A stretch of DNA of 64,000 bases from Diospyros lotus (lineage: Eukaryota > Streptophyta > Magnoliopsida > Ericales > Ebenaceae): positions 26,798,753 to 26,862,752 of the forward strand of contig NC_068349.1 of the NCBI RefSeq assembly GCF_014633365.1, given 5' to 3'. Position numbers and translations under genes: made by a program. Within the stretch, counting starts at the first letter, position 1. Each line of letters opens with the position of its first letter. Below, piece after piece: positions 23,822 to 37,395 of the stretch. The notes beneath the pieces are model-generated. The model did no database searches, was not told the origin of the DNA, and worked only from the letters and a program-made list of their open reading frames with translations.

Positions 23822-25882
23822 TGTTAGTGTTAGTACCCTTAATTTTGGATTTAGATGACATTTAGCAATTGTATTGTGGGACTAATGATGTAAATTTTAC
23901 AAGTATAATAAAAAATATTTTCATATTTTAAGGTCATATCTTCATTCTTACCTCTCCAATTTATATATATAAATTAGCCCTTAGATTTCCTAATGAAAGT
24001 CTTATTCCTAAGTGTTAGGAATATGTGACAAAACACTTTTGGATTAAGGATTTATTAAAGTGATTCCTAGTCTTTAGATTTCTCAGAAGAGGGCTATGAT
24101 TAATCAATTACGAACTGGCACATGGGTACCTTTAATTAGTATAAGATACTAATGATAAATGATGGTGAGTCACATGCCATAATCCATGAGATGGATATAG
24201 TAGACATGTGGGTAGATGTTAGTTGAACATCTACTGAATGTGAAACAAGTAATAGATCACATGGCTGAAGGGATCTGTGATTTATCATTGGTCTCAATTG
24301 TGTTACTGCCTTACTGGTCCTTCGACCGAAGGCAACGTAGTTGTCTTATATGTCGGTGCCTAAGATTTGTCTTTGCTAAGAACCACGTGGTTACCATGAT
24401 GGGATATGCACTGTGTGATCTCTATGCAGAGACGTATGGAGGCAAGTGATTGATTATGGTATCCATTGACCTCTAGTGTGAGGTGAACGTCTTATGCGAT
24501 CAATGGTGGTTGTGAATTGTATAAATCCCTGCCTAGGGTGTGCTTGATTAGAAAGATGTTTCCAATGTTAGAAGGAATTCTGATGTGTCATCTCAATCAC
24601 ACCATACTTGATCTTGTCATAGCTATCGAGTTATTGAGTTTGATCAGTCCATGACTCTCACTCGATCAGGATGTTAGTCAATGGAGGGATTATAGTACAC
24701 AAGAATCAAAAACCCAAATAGATTCTCAAGAAGTATAACTTCATCACTAGTAGGATCGCCCTAACATAATGTTACTTGTTACTCAAAGTCTTTCGAGGTA
24801 CATCAAGGAGATGGAGATATTCTCTTTATAGACCAAAGTGTTTGGTCAGTGTCAAAGTGTTTGACGTGTCTTGATTTCTACTTAGTAGTGAACTTAGAAG
24901 GTCACACGCATATCCGAGTGTAATGGTTGACTAAGTGATGAAAAGCTATAATAATCGTCATTAAGAGTTAATGATGACACTGTTAAGAGTTAACAAAATG
25001 AGTTTAATTAATTGGAGCAATTGTCAAGAGTTGATAGGCATGCTGTTAAGAGTTAACGGGGACCTTGGTTTTATTATGAGATAATGAAAGAGCTATTAAG
25101 AGTTAATGGCAAGCTTAGATACAATTTGCAAAAATTGGAACAAAGGACAAGTTTAGTCAACCAGGATTTGGGTTAGGTCGACTGAACCATGGTAGAATCG
25201 GTCAACCAGTTTAGAACCAGTCAATCGAACCTTACTGACCAGTGAAAATTGGTCGACTGATTCCCCGAAATTGATCAATCATTTTCTTGTAGAAAGGTCA
25301 CAATTTGGCATGATTTCCTTATCCTTTCTGTATCCGTTTGGGACACGTGGCTCATGAAGATGAATGGGAAAGACTGTGTGCATCCAACATGCCTCTTCTT
25401 TGTCCCCCCTCCCCCCCCCCCCCCCCTTCTTTCTCTCTCCTTGTCATTTGTCCAATTTGGAGCGATTTAGGGTTTTATGGGTTCATATATAAGGCCTGTA
25501 AAAGAAGAGAACAATAGGCTTTTTTGGTTTCATTTTTCTCTCTTGGCTAGTGTATTTATTCTTCATTAGCCTTTGAACCCTTTCCTTCCTGTACTCCCAT
25601 TACTCCATTTGATTCATTGTTGCTAAGTGTAGCAATCCAATCCAATAGAGAGTCTATTTGGATTTGGGATCCCCTTTGTTTTGAACCCATTACATCTTAA
25701 TCACCTATAAGAGGCTTGGCTAGCACATAGGCTCTCTTATAGGACTCAAGCACTATTCGGACTAACTACGGCCCTCGTGCTTTCAGGGGTTGGACTAGTC
25801 ATCTGGTAAGCTATTCGGAATGGTGATACCGTTTGGAGCCATTGTTCAAGAGCTGTTTAGTGGGTAAGGAAGCTACCTTAAG

Positions 25883-28357
25883 TGTAACACCCCCTCTCAT
25901 AGAACCACTAAGGAGGACGATGCTACGGGAAAAATAGATAAAATAAAATAAAACTCACCATAAAACTAAACTAGAACATCAACAACTCAACTGAACAAGC
26001 ATAACTGAAAAATCTCAATCAAACTATAATATAACTCTGATCTATGAGAGGATCATCATAAACTGAAAACCATAAACTTTGTTTAAGGAAAATCCCTCAA
26101 TGAATATATAAAATACTCCTAAACTGATAAAACTCAAAAATAACACCAATACCCATACATCTTTTGTTCTTGAGCGACTCCACGTACACGTACTACTGAC
26201 CAATGTTGTTAGGCCCTACATCTAGTACTCCCCCGCTAGAACTTGGAATAGTGAAGAGTACAAGATAAGCTACAAAACTCATCAAGTAATAATCATGAAA
26301 AAAAACTGAAGTTGAATCGAAAAACATCGATACTCATAAATACTAACTATCCTTATACTGAGAGAATAAGGTTTATTGAAAGAATGCATTTACAAGATGT
26401 CAATGCACATAATCTGTAAATAAATGCAAGTAATGCAACTTTGGCTTAGAGGCCCACATAATCTGTAATACATATATGCCTGATTTAAATCCTACAAATA
26501 TAAAAGCTATAAGCACATACTGTGAGCAATATGCCCCTAGCCCCCTGGTTGTCACCATACGAGCAACACAGAAACTAGTCTGTAACTGAAATCTATGGGA
26601 TCCCTACGGACTAGCCGTCTAGCGCATACTGTCATGCAATGCTCATATACATGCTCGCACACGATATGTAGTGCTCCATAGAAAGTCATGCTCCATAGTC
26701 ATACTAGAATATATGCACATAATGTCATGTAATAATGTTAAACATGTCATAGACAACATATTGAAATACAATGATTTTACGAGTTATGATTTAGGGTATG
26801 AGCATGTTAGATTTATCATATTTGGCATAAGACTCCATGGTTTGGAAATATTTAATTTTTTATTTAAATAAAAATTGGAACTGGGGTTTAGTGGAAAACA
26901 CATATGGATAGTAGAAGAGCCATCCGGATAGAAGGGAAAACATCCGGATATGAAGCTGGTCATCTGGATATACTGGGACACAAGCTATTCGGATATGCTA
27001 AAGATCATTTGAATATAGAACAGGACATCTGGATATGATGCAGGCCATCTGGATATCTCACTAAGGCATTCGGATGCTATAAGGGCCTATTCGAATAAGA
27101 GGCTCAATATTATGAAAGAGGCATCTAGATATGCTGGACCTATCCAGATACATGAAGAAGCCATCCTAATATCATACGCAAAATACTTAAGACTCATCTG
27201 GATATGAATCATAATATTCTGATATCACTCACAAAGAATAATAGACACATTCGGATACGACTCAAGGCATCTGGATATCACTTACAACATATAAGACTCA
27301 TCTGGATGTGATACGAGACATTTGGATATCACTTGCAATTAAATATTGGATATATCCGGATATGGATTAAACCATCCAGATATCACAAGGGCCATCTGGA
27401 TACGAACAAGGGTTATCTGGATGTTACTCACAGAAACTAAACAAGCCATCTGGATATGCTCAAACCTATTCAGATGCTACTCACGACTTTTAACAAACCA
27501 TCCGGATATGAGAGGCCTCATCCAGATATCTGCAACTATTTTTGACAGAAACACACAAACACAGAGACTTTGTTTTTATTCAAATCTTAACAAAACTACA
27601 CCATTCTAAAATAAATCTTGGGAAAACAAATCCCACATGATACAAAGCAATATTAAGAATGATTCAACGATGATATTAAGAAGAATCTCTATAAGAAAAC
27701 GTGCACATCTTTGCCAAGAACTTACAGTACGCTGAAAAATACATGTGTGTATATATATATATATGTGTGTGTATATCTCCTATTGATCAATCTCTAAAAC
27801 CAGAACAACAATTCTGGAATAAACTATAAATGAATACTAACATGCTCCAACAAGAAAGGTTTACAAGGAGAAGAACTTGCCTTTCAATTCTCTAGACTAG
27901 ATTTGACACTTTGGACTGCAACTTCTCCAACTCAAAACTCACAGAGAACCGTTCTTCTTCAATGCTCTGCTTCTTATGCGGCGTGAAGAAAAATATAGCT
28001 TATGAACTATATATATATATATATATAAGAAGCCCTATACACCATAACTCCTTACTTCTCTTGGAGTCCTTATTCTTAATTAACTTGGAGACTTCCCAAT
28101 TCTTTCTCACGCATGGATTCTCCCTTAATTAAATAATTTCTAATAATATAAAATTATTATTTAGATCTCTAAATTACCATCATGACCTTGCATTTATTTT
28201 TCATATAATCTAAATGCAATTAAATGTTATTTTCTCATTTAAAAATTCCTAAATTGCCACATTAATTATTTAATTGACAAATTCTCTTAAGCCAAAAATT
28301 AAATAAATAATTAAATAATTTCTAAATAAATTCTAGGCCCTCTAATGGATCATTACA
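25883..28357 (-). mobile_element. Solo LTR, TGTAACACCCC family A
   Basis: Termini TGTAACACCCCC and GGATCATTACA, with duplications TTAAG (25878-25882) and TCAAG (28358-28362). It is the full-length reference for the broken copies at 29321 and 35243. A minus-strand TATA run lies near 28005-28027. It carries a long ATCCGGAT-type array. No proteins. Confidence 0.82.
26885..27545. repeat. Palindromic ATCCGGATAT array in LTR family A
   Basis: Roughly 25 degenerate copies of CATCCGGATATG, whose core ATCCGGAT is a palindrome, at 18-45 bp spacing. CTGGAT and TTCGGAT variants are common. Confidence 0.85.
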
Positions 28358-28590
28358 TCAAGAGGACCTTCATCCGCTTCATCAAACCCAAAACTCACTG
28401 GTGAGGTATACACTTAAACCCCCTATGGTTGGTTTCGATTTTGTATTGGATATAGCCGTTGATATCGAGTCTTGCAAGGTTCTTGTGTTTATTTTTGCTA
28501 CATTTATCATGAGTTTTCAAAAATATTTTGAAAACTTGGTAAACCTTTGCATGATATAGCAAGAGTTGGCATTTGCCTTCATCCTTTTCT

Positions 28591-28818
28591 CCTCGAGCAT
28601 TGGTCCAAGAGGCTTGAGAGCGTAGCCCCATCTAGAATGGCTCCTGAGGCCTCTTATGATGTTAACCTGAAGAGACTGAGTCTAGCTTGAAAGAATTGGT
28701 TTCGGTTGTTAAGGCTTCCTTGTATGATTCCAAGGATGGGCATGAAAGCTTCTGAGGAGCTTTGAGGGAACCTAATCTTTGACTTTTTGTACGTTTCCCA
28801 CAAACAGTGCCAAATTGT
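28591..28818 (-). pseudogene. Tat-type gypsy 5' leader and gag start, minus
   Basis: On the minus strand the LTR end is followed by the primer-binding-like TTTGGCACTGTTTGTGGGAA (28796-28815). A short open leader then carries the start of a gag-like frame with SLKAPQKLSCP, and nothing recognisable follows. The neighbouring LTR occupies higher coordinates. Confidence 0.5.
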
Positions 28819-29165
28819 TGTTGTTGGAATACAACAGTTAAAATTTGTTTGTTGTGAGGAAACTCAACAAGCAACTAGAAGAATGAGAGGCGTCCCTTGG
28901 CCTTCTTGCTCTAACCGCGCGACTTGGGGGAAAAGAAAGTCTTCTGGGGTAGACTTAATCTTCTGACAAAAAAAAATCTCGATCCACTGGCAGGGAGAGT
29001 TGAGGAACCAAAAAGACTAGGGTTGTTAAAAGGTGTTGGGAATTCTTCACTTTGTGAGAAGATCTGCAAAATAGAAAGCGGTCAGGGGCACGTGAGGATT
29101 TCTCCCACGCTAGCCCTCTGATGCTTAAGTCAGATGGAGTTTTCTCGCATCGCAAGATGTAAGGG
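28819..29165 (-). mobile_element. Tat-type gypsy LTR fragment, minus
   Basis: Read on minus it ends AACTGTTGTATTCCAACAACA and contains the shared CTGACTTAAGCATCAGAGGG and GCGTGGGAGAAATCC blocks. The U3 side is missing. Confidence 0.6.
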
Positions 29166-29320
29166 TGTGTTTGATTGCATTACCTAGAATTTAATTCTAG
29201 ATAAATTCTAGGTAATGATAGCCTAGAAAACAGAAACCACCCCACCCCCTTGGAAAATGAATTATATGGAAAGATGCTTTAAATGCTTGTACCATACACA
29301 TATTTTCTATAGAAAAGTTA
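29166..29320. mobile_element. Small palindromic insertion, MITE-like
   Basis: Starts with GGGTGTGTTTGATTG, a common MITE-like terminus. It contains a perfect 15-bp inverted repeat, ATTACCTAGAATTTA and TAAATTCTAGGTAAT (29179-29216). The other terminus is not resolved. Confidence 0.4.
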
Positions 29321-30093
29321 TGTAACACCCCTTTCTCCTAGAACTGTCCGAGAAGAGGTGCTATGGGAAATAAAATAAAACTAACTAATAAAATGAAATC
29401 TGATATCATAAATGAATATTTCAAACAACTGAAATAAAACTCTAAGTCAACATAAATTGAAAACCATAAACTCTATCTAAGGGACAATCCCTCGACTGAA
29501 ATATAAAATAATCCTAACTGACAAGATAAAATAAACTGAGAAACTCCCAGACATCTTTTATCTTGAGCGGCTCCACGTACACACTCTACTGGCCACTGCT
29601 GTTAAGCCCCATATCTAGTACTCCCCCGCTAGGACCTGGAATGGTAAGGAGTACAAGATGAGCTACAAAGCTCAACAGGTAATAAGTTGGAAAGAATAAC
29701 TGAAGCTGAATTGAGAAATATCGATATTCATAAAAATACTAACTGTCCTTGCACTGAGAGATATAATAATCACTGTAAGGTTGCATTTACAAGATATAAT
29801 GCACATAAACTGTAAAATAAATGCAGATATGCAACTTTGACTCATAAGCCAACATAACTGTAATACATACCTGACTAATCTGAATCTTGCAAACATAAAA
29901 GTTGTATGCACATACTGTGGGCAATAATGCCCCTACCCCCCTAGTGGTCACCAGGCGAGCAACTCATAAACTGAATTGTAATTGAAACTGGTGGGATCCT
30001 CGCAGACTAGCCGCCTAGCGCGCATAATGTAATGTTCTACATGCTGGCATACGATATGTAGTGCTCCATATAAAGTCATGTCCAATGCTCATA
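29321..30093 (-). mobile_element. LTR family A, broken copy B
   Basis: Begins TGTAACACCCC and follows family A to the GTGCTCCATA/AAGTCATG position, where a CACTA element starts. The rest of this copy is not found beyond that element. Confidence 0.75.
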
Positions 30094-31562
30094 CACTACA
30101 AGAAATTTGGCGTTTAGCTACGAATTTTTTGTCACCTAATAGCAGATTTTTGTCATTAAAAATGTTTAGGAACGAAAAATATTTCGTCGATCTTTCATCA
30201 CTAAAAACGTGTCACTAAAGATATTGAGTGACGAATAATGATTTCGTCACCAAATATTAAGAAAAGGAGACGAAAATTATTCTGGTCATCAAATGTGAAC
30301 CCATAGCGACAAAATATTTTGTCATAAAATAGTTAATATATCGTCAATAAAAATCATATTTTGTCACTAAAGAACCAAATAAAAGACTTCAAGTGAGACT
30401 ATTTGGTGACAAAATTCTAATTAGCTACAATTTATTTTGTAACCACATGTTTTTTACTTTTGTCACTAAAGTGAGGATTTTGTTTACTTTTGTGACAAGT
30501 TTTTATCGTAAAATACTTTATATTTTATGACAAAATTTATTCGTTACTATTAATTTTTATGGTAAAGGTGAAATCCTTTTATCACTAACTACTTTTATTT
30601 TGTTACAAAAATTTTTGTCATAAAATTACCATATATTTTACAACAAAATCCATCTTCGCTATTTACATGATGTTTTTTGACAAAAAAATTTATCCTTAAT
30701 TACTTTATGTTTTATGACACGTCATTTTGTCACAATTTACATTATATCGTATTATAAAATTTATTTATTTTAAATATTTATGACTATTTTCGTCACTACT
30801 ATATTTTTTATTTTTATGATAATAATTTTTTTTATAGTTAATTATTTATAATTTATGATAATTTTTTAATTAATTCTTGTAAATTAAAATAAAAATTTTA
30901 TAACCACATAACTATTTTTTTTTTCAAAATATAATATTATTATCACTCAATTAAATTATAATTTTTCTTTTAAAAAACACTATATGATAAAACAATAAAA
31001 TTAATCTCTTTTGCAATAATATAACTCAATTACAAAATTATCAATTAAACATAAAATATTAATACTACTTTGGTTCACATGAAAAGTTAAAAAAAAATAT
31101 ACCATTCATTAAATATAAAATTTAATACCAATCAAAGACTCAAATCAATCCTCTTTAAATTACAAAAGAACTTAAAACCCAAAACATTTAGTACTAAAGT
31201 TTCAAATAAGTACAATAAAATAAATTAAAAAAAATAAACAAGTCAATTTTCACAAAAAGTAATGTTTATGCATTCCTCTACCGTGTTGATGTTTGTCCAT
31301 CCCTCTATCATATTAGTGTCAATCATTCAATTAACCTGTAATAAAATATAAATAAATTAAATTATTTAAAATTAATAACTCAAGTATAGACACATAAAAA
31401 AAATTAAATAGTAAAGGTAGAAATATATACCTATTAGAATCAAATCAACTCTTATTATTGTTGCATCAAACAAAACAATCACAAAAATCAAGTTATATTT
31501 TAACTATCTTTTTCTTGTAAGAACAATAAATTGAATTAAAGAAACAAAGTAAATCAAAATAC

Positions 31563-33122
31563 CTTAAATCATTAGTAATCGATATAAATTCTGAAGTTGT
31601 TAAACTTATGATCAATTGTTGTTGTGTAGTTAAAACAGATGCCAATTGAGAATTTAAATCTCCAATTTGTGCTTGTTGAGTATCCACTAATGTTTTAGCA
31701 GTATTTAGTCGATCCAATAGCTCACGTTGAGAATTAGCTGCCTCATCACGTGTCCTTTTAAGAGCTTCTTCAAGCTCTATTGCTCTTCTATGTGCAGACT
31801 TTGAAGCATTTGCAATAGGTTTTGGACCATAACCTAAGCCTTTCACATAATCAGATTTTTTCCCTAGTACCTCATCCACAATCTCATCAATTGTCTATTG
31901 TCTTTCACCTTCTAAAACAACTTTAGATTGTAGCTCTTTCATTTTATCCTATAAACAAAAGAACAAATATATTTAAGAAATAAACTATTTCTAAAAAATA
32001 AAATTACTACTAATAAAATAAAAACATTCTTACATAATTAGTCTCTGCATCCACTGGTGACCATCACTTTCCTTCAGTGTAGTGGGTGTGCTTATAGAAT
32101 TCAATTCTATCAAGTTCCACACCATTATTCATTTTCTTAACCTATCATATTTGCATGTCTTAACAATTAAACAAGATCCAATATTCATACATAATAATAA
32201 AACAAAAAATAACAAATTGAAATGACTTACAATTTCAGATTGAGCTACTGCAAAAGCTTTTGAGCCCATGACATGATTGTACTTCAACTTTGTTCGATTG
32301 TTTTTGTTAATCTCACAACGTTACTACAATATAAAAAAAAAAAAAAATCATATGCTATTATTATCAAGAGATACAAATATTAAATTAATATAATATTATT
32401 AAACAAATTTTCAAATTTAATTATTCAACTCAAAACTTTTAACTAGCAAATTACACACCAATCATGACATAATTGCATACAATAAAACAAATATAAATGT
32501 AATTAGACAAATTGAACAATGTATAAATTGATTTTACTTAATTTATACCTTATGTTTAGGATCCATCCACATTTCAGATAGGCGTTGATAATTCTGTGCA
32601 TTCAAACCAGATTCTTGTAGGAGCTTTAGTCTTGCCTCCTCATTTTGTACTTTAAAAAACTTTCGTTTGAGGTGATAACGCCATTGCCTACTCTTATTTT
32701 TCAATAGATCCTCACAACTATCCTTAACATAATCATCTTCCAAATTGATTTCAAATCTCTCCTTTAATTAATTCAACACAAACAACAATAAAACAAAAAA
32801 TATTCAAGTTAAAAGTCAAGATACTCAAAGAATCAAAAAACTAAGAAAAAAATATTTAAAAAATGTATAATCTTACCACACATTTAGTAAAAGCATCATG
32901 TTTTTCTTCTTCTGTAACTTCCTTCCATTTGATCAGACATGCTATAAAGTTCCTAGCAATTATGCCCAACTCGTTTGATAATTTGCATGACTGTTCAACA
33001 ACAATTGGCCTTCCTTTACTTGTGGCAATATTAATAACCATCTTCCCCGATGATTTCACAATTTTTTGAAGACCAATTCCTCTTGTTTTTCCACGAACTT
33101 GTTTTTTTGAAATAGAATCTAC
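31563..33122 (-). pseudogene. CACTA TnpA-like transposase (Transposase_24/Ptta), five exons
   Basis: The exons I infer on minus are 33122-32877, 32761-32549, 32323-32231, 32135-32034 and 31948-31563, each with AG acceptor and GT donor. Key residues are KGRPIVVEQSCKLSNELGII and KWKEVTEEEKHDAF (exon 1), SRQWRYHLKRKF (exon 2), NNRTKLKYNHVMGSKAFAVA (exon 3), ELDRIEFYKHTHYTEGK (exon 4), and VLGKKSDYVKGLGYGPKP plus a coiled coil of about 70 residues (exon 5). This is the plant En/Spm-associated protein thought to bind subterminal repeats. At least one TAG (near 31891) interrupts exon 5. TnpD was not found. Confidence 0.8.
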
Positions 33123-34400
33123 AGAAGCAAGACAAAAATAATTTAAAACTTAATAATAATAATTAGACATCAATAATGATAGTGTTAGACAGTCACACAA
33201 AATATATCTTTGAATAAGAAATTTTTCTTCTATCACAAAACAAACAAAACAATTATAAATGCAAAAGAGAAAATAATAATAGATCTTTATATAAGGCATG
33301 TACACCTAGTCTCTTAAAACTTATCAGTTGTATGAAGTTGAAAACATAAAAAAAAAATTATCCAGTGTATAGTTGTAAGTTTTATTGGTCACTTTCTATA
33401 ATTGAAATCACCCATAACATATATATTATATATTTGCTGAAGCTTTGGTAGAAGACAATAAATATATTATATATTATATAATAAATATATTTTATTTTAT
33501 TTTTAATATAATATAATATTTAGGGAGAACAATTATCCCCAAATTTTAATTCGCGCCTACAAGCATATTTCAATTTGCAATTTGCTTCAAATTGAACTGG
33601 CAAGAAAGAAGAAGACATAAGGGCTAAAATTGGATCCATCTGCACTGCTTTTACTGTATTCTTCTTTTGATGATAATTATTATCATAAATTAAAAACCAT
33701 CTGCAAGAATCAACATAGCCTATAGCTCTAAAATTGAACAAATACATTGTTAAAAAATTAAAGAATCGTGAATAAGAAGAAAAGAAAAATAAAAAAAATA
33801 TTTACAATCAAGTGATCCAGAATTCACCATATCCGAAATCTATCAAAGACACGATGAACATAAATAAGAAAATATCATCCAACCATCAACAGAGAAAAAA
33901 AATAATGAAATTGATTTTTCGATCATTGATTAAAATAGTGAACAATCTTTGAAATAGATAAACGTACCAAGAAAAAACTGAGAGGCGACAGTGTAATAGA
34001 ACTCTAGCAAACTTTGAGAGAGTAAAATCTTCAATGGAAAATAGATCAGATTGATGCACCGGTAATATATGATTCCAAAATATATTTAAGTGGCAAAAAT
34101 ATGAAGAATGCCGCCTATGTGAAAAAAGTGTTAAATACCAATTAATATAATTATCAACAAAAAAGGAAATAATAGATAAAATAAGAGATTGAAAACTCGT
34201 AAAAAATGTAAAATCTCATATAAAAAAGCTATTAGCTAGAATTTAGTAAACAAAAAAAAAAAAGAGAAAATTAGTGAACTAGCCCATTTTTTTCTTTATT
34301 TTGCTAAATAGTGAACTAGCTAATTTATTTTGCAGTACAAAAAAAATAAAAAATTATTTTCAGATAATTTATATTTACAAAGGATTCGTAGAATGGGCCT
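33123..34400. other. AT-rich interior of CACTA element 1
   Basis: Presumed 5' flank of the TnpA-like gene. I see only short ORFs (for example 33520-33747, minus) without a recognisable domain, and (TA)n stretches near 33420-33520. Confidence 0.4.
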
Positions 34401-35215
34401 ACTCCCCAAATTTCAATTAACAATTTGCAAGTGCAATGATGAGTCTGTTGCACTAGCTTGCCATCTCTTATCCTTTTTTAAAATTTAATTTTAAATAAAA
34501 TTTATTTAACAAAACAAGAAAATGACGAAAATGTTAAAAATTATTGTCTTCTTTTTTTTATAATAATTATGTTAATAATATAATATAATAGATTATATAT
34601 TTAAAAAAAATAGAGGATAAGGCAGCAAATATATAATATATTATTTATAATTATGTTAATATATAATATAATATATTATACATTTTAATTTACCCTTTAC
34701 CTGTTGGACCATGTTTCAATTTGCAATTTACGTGTAACGATGGAGTGCAATTTTGTTCACCCCTTTAACGAGAGTGAACATAACCCCGAGTACTCCCTAT
34801 TATAGTAATTTGTCATCTCTTGTCCTTTGCAAAATTTTAATTTTAAATTAAATTTATTTGACAAAATAAGTAGAAGACGGAAATGTTAAAAATTATTATC
34901 TTCCTTTTTGATAATAATTATGTTAATATATAATATAATATATTATATATTTTAATTTGCACTTTGTCTGTTCGACATGTTTTAATTTGTAATTTGCAGG
35001 TGCAATAATGCACTTGCTGCTACCTGCAAGATGCACTTACTGCAGCATCCTTGTCCGTCTTGTCTCTTTCAAGATTTCAATTTCAAACTTGACAAGGAAG
35101 AAATCGAAAGGAAACGTTGGAAATTAGATTTACACACACTGTTATTATTGTTTTTTTTATGTTATTATAATTATATTAACTAAAAAATTATAATATATAT
35201 ATTATATTTGTAAAG
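34400..35215. repeat. Three degenerate about 280-bp repeats near the CACTA 1 right side
   Basis: Each unit combines CAATTTGCAA, a GCACTTGCTGC-like block, AATTTTAATTTTAAAT and AAATGTTAAAAATTATT. Units start near 34415, 34705 and 34985. Related sequence recurs near 41690 in CACTA 2. Confidence 0.6.
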
Positions 35216-35340
35216 GCTTCCGCAGAATGAGAACAACAATTCTGTAACACCCCATTTCTTAGAACTGTCCGAGTAGAGGTGCTACGGGGAAAATAAAATA
35301 AATTAACTGATAATCTAAAATCTGATACCATAACTGAACA

Positions 35341-35836
35341 TCTCAATCAACTGGAATAAAAACTCTGAGTCAATACAGACTGAAAACCATAAACTCTATC
35401 TAAGGGATAATACATCAACTAAAATATAACATAAATCTAAACTGACAAGACACTATAAACTAACAAACTCCCAGACATCTTTTATCTTGAGAGGCTCCAT
35501 GTATACACACTATAGACCACTGCTGCTAGGCCCCTCATCTGGTACTCTCCCGCTAGGACTTGGAATGGTGAAGAGTACAAGGTGAACATCTCAATCAATT
35601 GGAATAAAAACTCTGAGTCAATACAGACTGAAAACCATAAACTCTATCTAAGGGATAATACCTCAACTGAAATATAAAATAAATGTAAACTGACAAGACA
35701 CTATAAACTAACAAACTCCCAGACATCTTTTATCTTGAGCGACTCCATATACACACACTATAGACCACTATTGCTAGGCCCTTCATCTGGTACTCCCCCG
35801 CTAGGACCTGGAATGGTAAAGAGTACAAGGTGAGCT
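35341..35836. repeat. 248-bp tandem duplication in LTR copy C
   Basis: The unit starting TCTCAATCAACTGGAATAAA at 35341 recurs at 35589 with few differences, through GAGTACAAGGTGA. Families A and B have a single copy. Confidence 0.9.
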
Positions 35837-36499
35837 ACAAAGCTTAGCAAGTAATAAACTGGAAAGAATAATTGAAGCTGAATCGAAGAGTATCGATACT
35901 GATAAAATACTTACTGAACTTGTACTAAGAGATATCATAATCACTGGATTGCATTTACAAGATGTAATGCACATAAACTGTAAACTAAATACAGGTATGT
36001 AACTTTGGCTCATAAGCCCACATAACTGATAATACATACCTGTTTAATCTGAATCCTGTAAACATAAAAACTATAAGCGCATACTGTGGGCAATATGCCC
36101 CTAGCCCCCTGGTTGCCACCAGGCGAGCAACTCATAAACTGAGCTGAAACTAGTGGGATCCCCGCGGACAAGCCATCTGGCACGCATAATGCAATGTTAT
36201 GCTCATATACATGCTGGCGCACGATATGTAGTGCTCCATATAAAGTCATGCTAAATGCTCATACCGCAATGTATGCACATAATCTCATAGAATAATGCTA
36301 AACATGTCATAATAAAATAATGCTGAACATGATATGATCTCCATCTATATATTGGATTACAAAGATCTTATGAATTATGATTTATGGTATGGGCATGATT
36401 AACTTGTTATATTCTGGCATATAAACTCATTACTGGAATTTATTGAATAACTTAACTTAATTAAAAACTTGAATTAAACTATTCTAAAAGTTCAATTAG

Positions 36500-37395
36500 A
36501 TTTCTGGAAAAATCATCTAGATATCAGAAAGGATATCCAAATATGATGAAAGACATCCGAATATGAAGAAAGGCTCATCTGGATACACTGACGCTAAAAT
36601 AAGAAGCTGTTTGGATATGCTGGATTATATTCAGATAGAAACTAGGACATCCGGATATGATTATAGTTATCCAGATATCTCACTAAGGCATTTGGATGCT
36701 ATTGGAGACTATTTGAATATGAAATTCAACTTTGAGGATAAGCATCCGGATACAAAAGGAAGCATCCGGATATACTAGACCTATCGGATAGGAGAAAGGG
36801 AATCCAGATATGAGCTATCCGGATGTGCGAAGAACCATCCGGATATCATACGCAAGGCATTGGAACTCATCCAGATATGAACTGATACATCTGGATATGA
36901 CTCTCAATAAGCACTGGACACATCCGGATACGACCTGAGGTATCCGAATTTTACTCACAAGCTTTTAGAGGACTGATCCGAATGTGAAACGAGGCATCCT
37001 AAAATCTTTTGACTCATCCGGATGTATGAGAAGGGCATCCGGATATCGCACTAAACACATCCGGATACTACTCAATGTATTCGGATATCACTTATAATAG
37101 ACACATCCGAGTACAACACGATGTATCCGAATATCATTCACAAATTAATACTGACACATCCAGATACGAGAACAAAGCATCCGAATATAACTAAGATCAT
37201 CCGGATATGCACAAGGGCCATCCGTATGTCACTCACAGAACTTGAACAAGCCATTCGGATATGCACATAGGACATCCAGATGTCACTCACATAAAATTTT
37301 TTGACTCATTCGGATAGCCTCTAACATATCCGGATGCTACTCACATGCTCTAAAAAATCTATTCGGATATGAGGAAACCTATCCGGATGTTTGCA
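36500..37395. repeat. Palindromic ATCCGGATAT array in LTR copy C
   Basis: Roughly 35 degenerate CATCCGGATAT-type units at 18-45 bp spacing, longer than the array in family A. Confidence 0.87.

Larger units (their letters stand above)
23822..28590 (+). mobile_element. Copia 3' LTR (about 2.3 kb) with a nested solo LTR
   Basis: Starts TGTTAGTGTTAGTACCC directly after the PPT and ends near CATTTGCCTTCATCC. It is collinear with the solo LTR at 5665-11764 throughout. A TATA-like CATATATAAGGCC lies near 25486, and a poly-C run is at 25400-25426. It is interrupted by 25883-28357. The exact 3' terminus is uncertain. Confidence 0.8.
30094..35242 (-). mobile_element. CACTA (En/Spm) element 1, one end missing
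   Basis: The left terminus is CACTACAAGAAATTTGGCG, flanked by ATA. Subterminal DNA to about 30800 is packed with TTTGTCACTAAA-type motifs. A TnpA-like gene on the minus strand lies inside (31563-33122). The right third (33350-35240) is AT-rich and repeated. The expected complementary CTTGTAGTG terminus is absent before the LTR at 35243, so that end is eroded or deleted. Confidence 0.8.
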
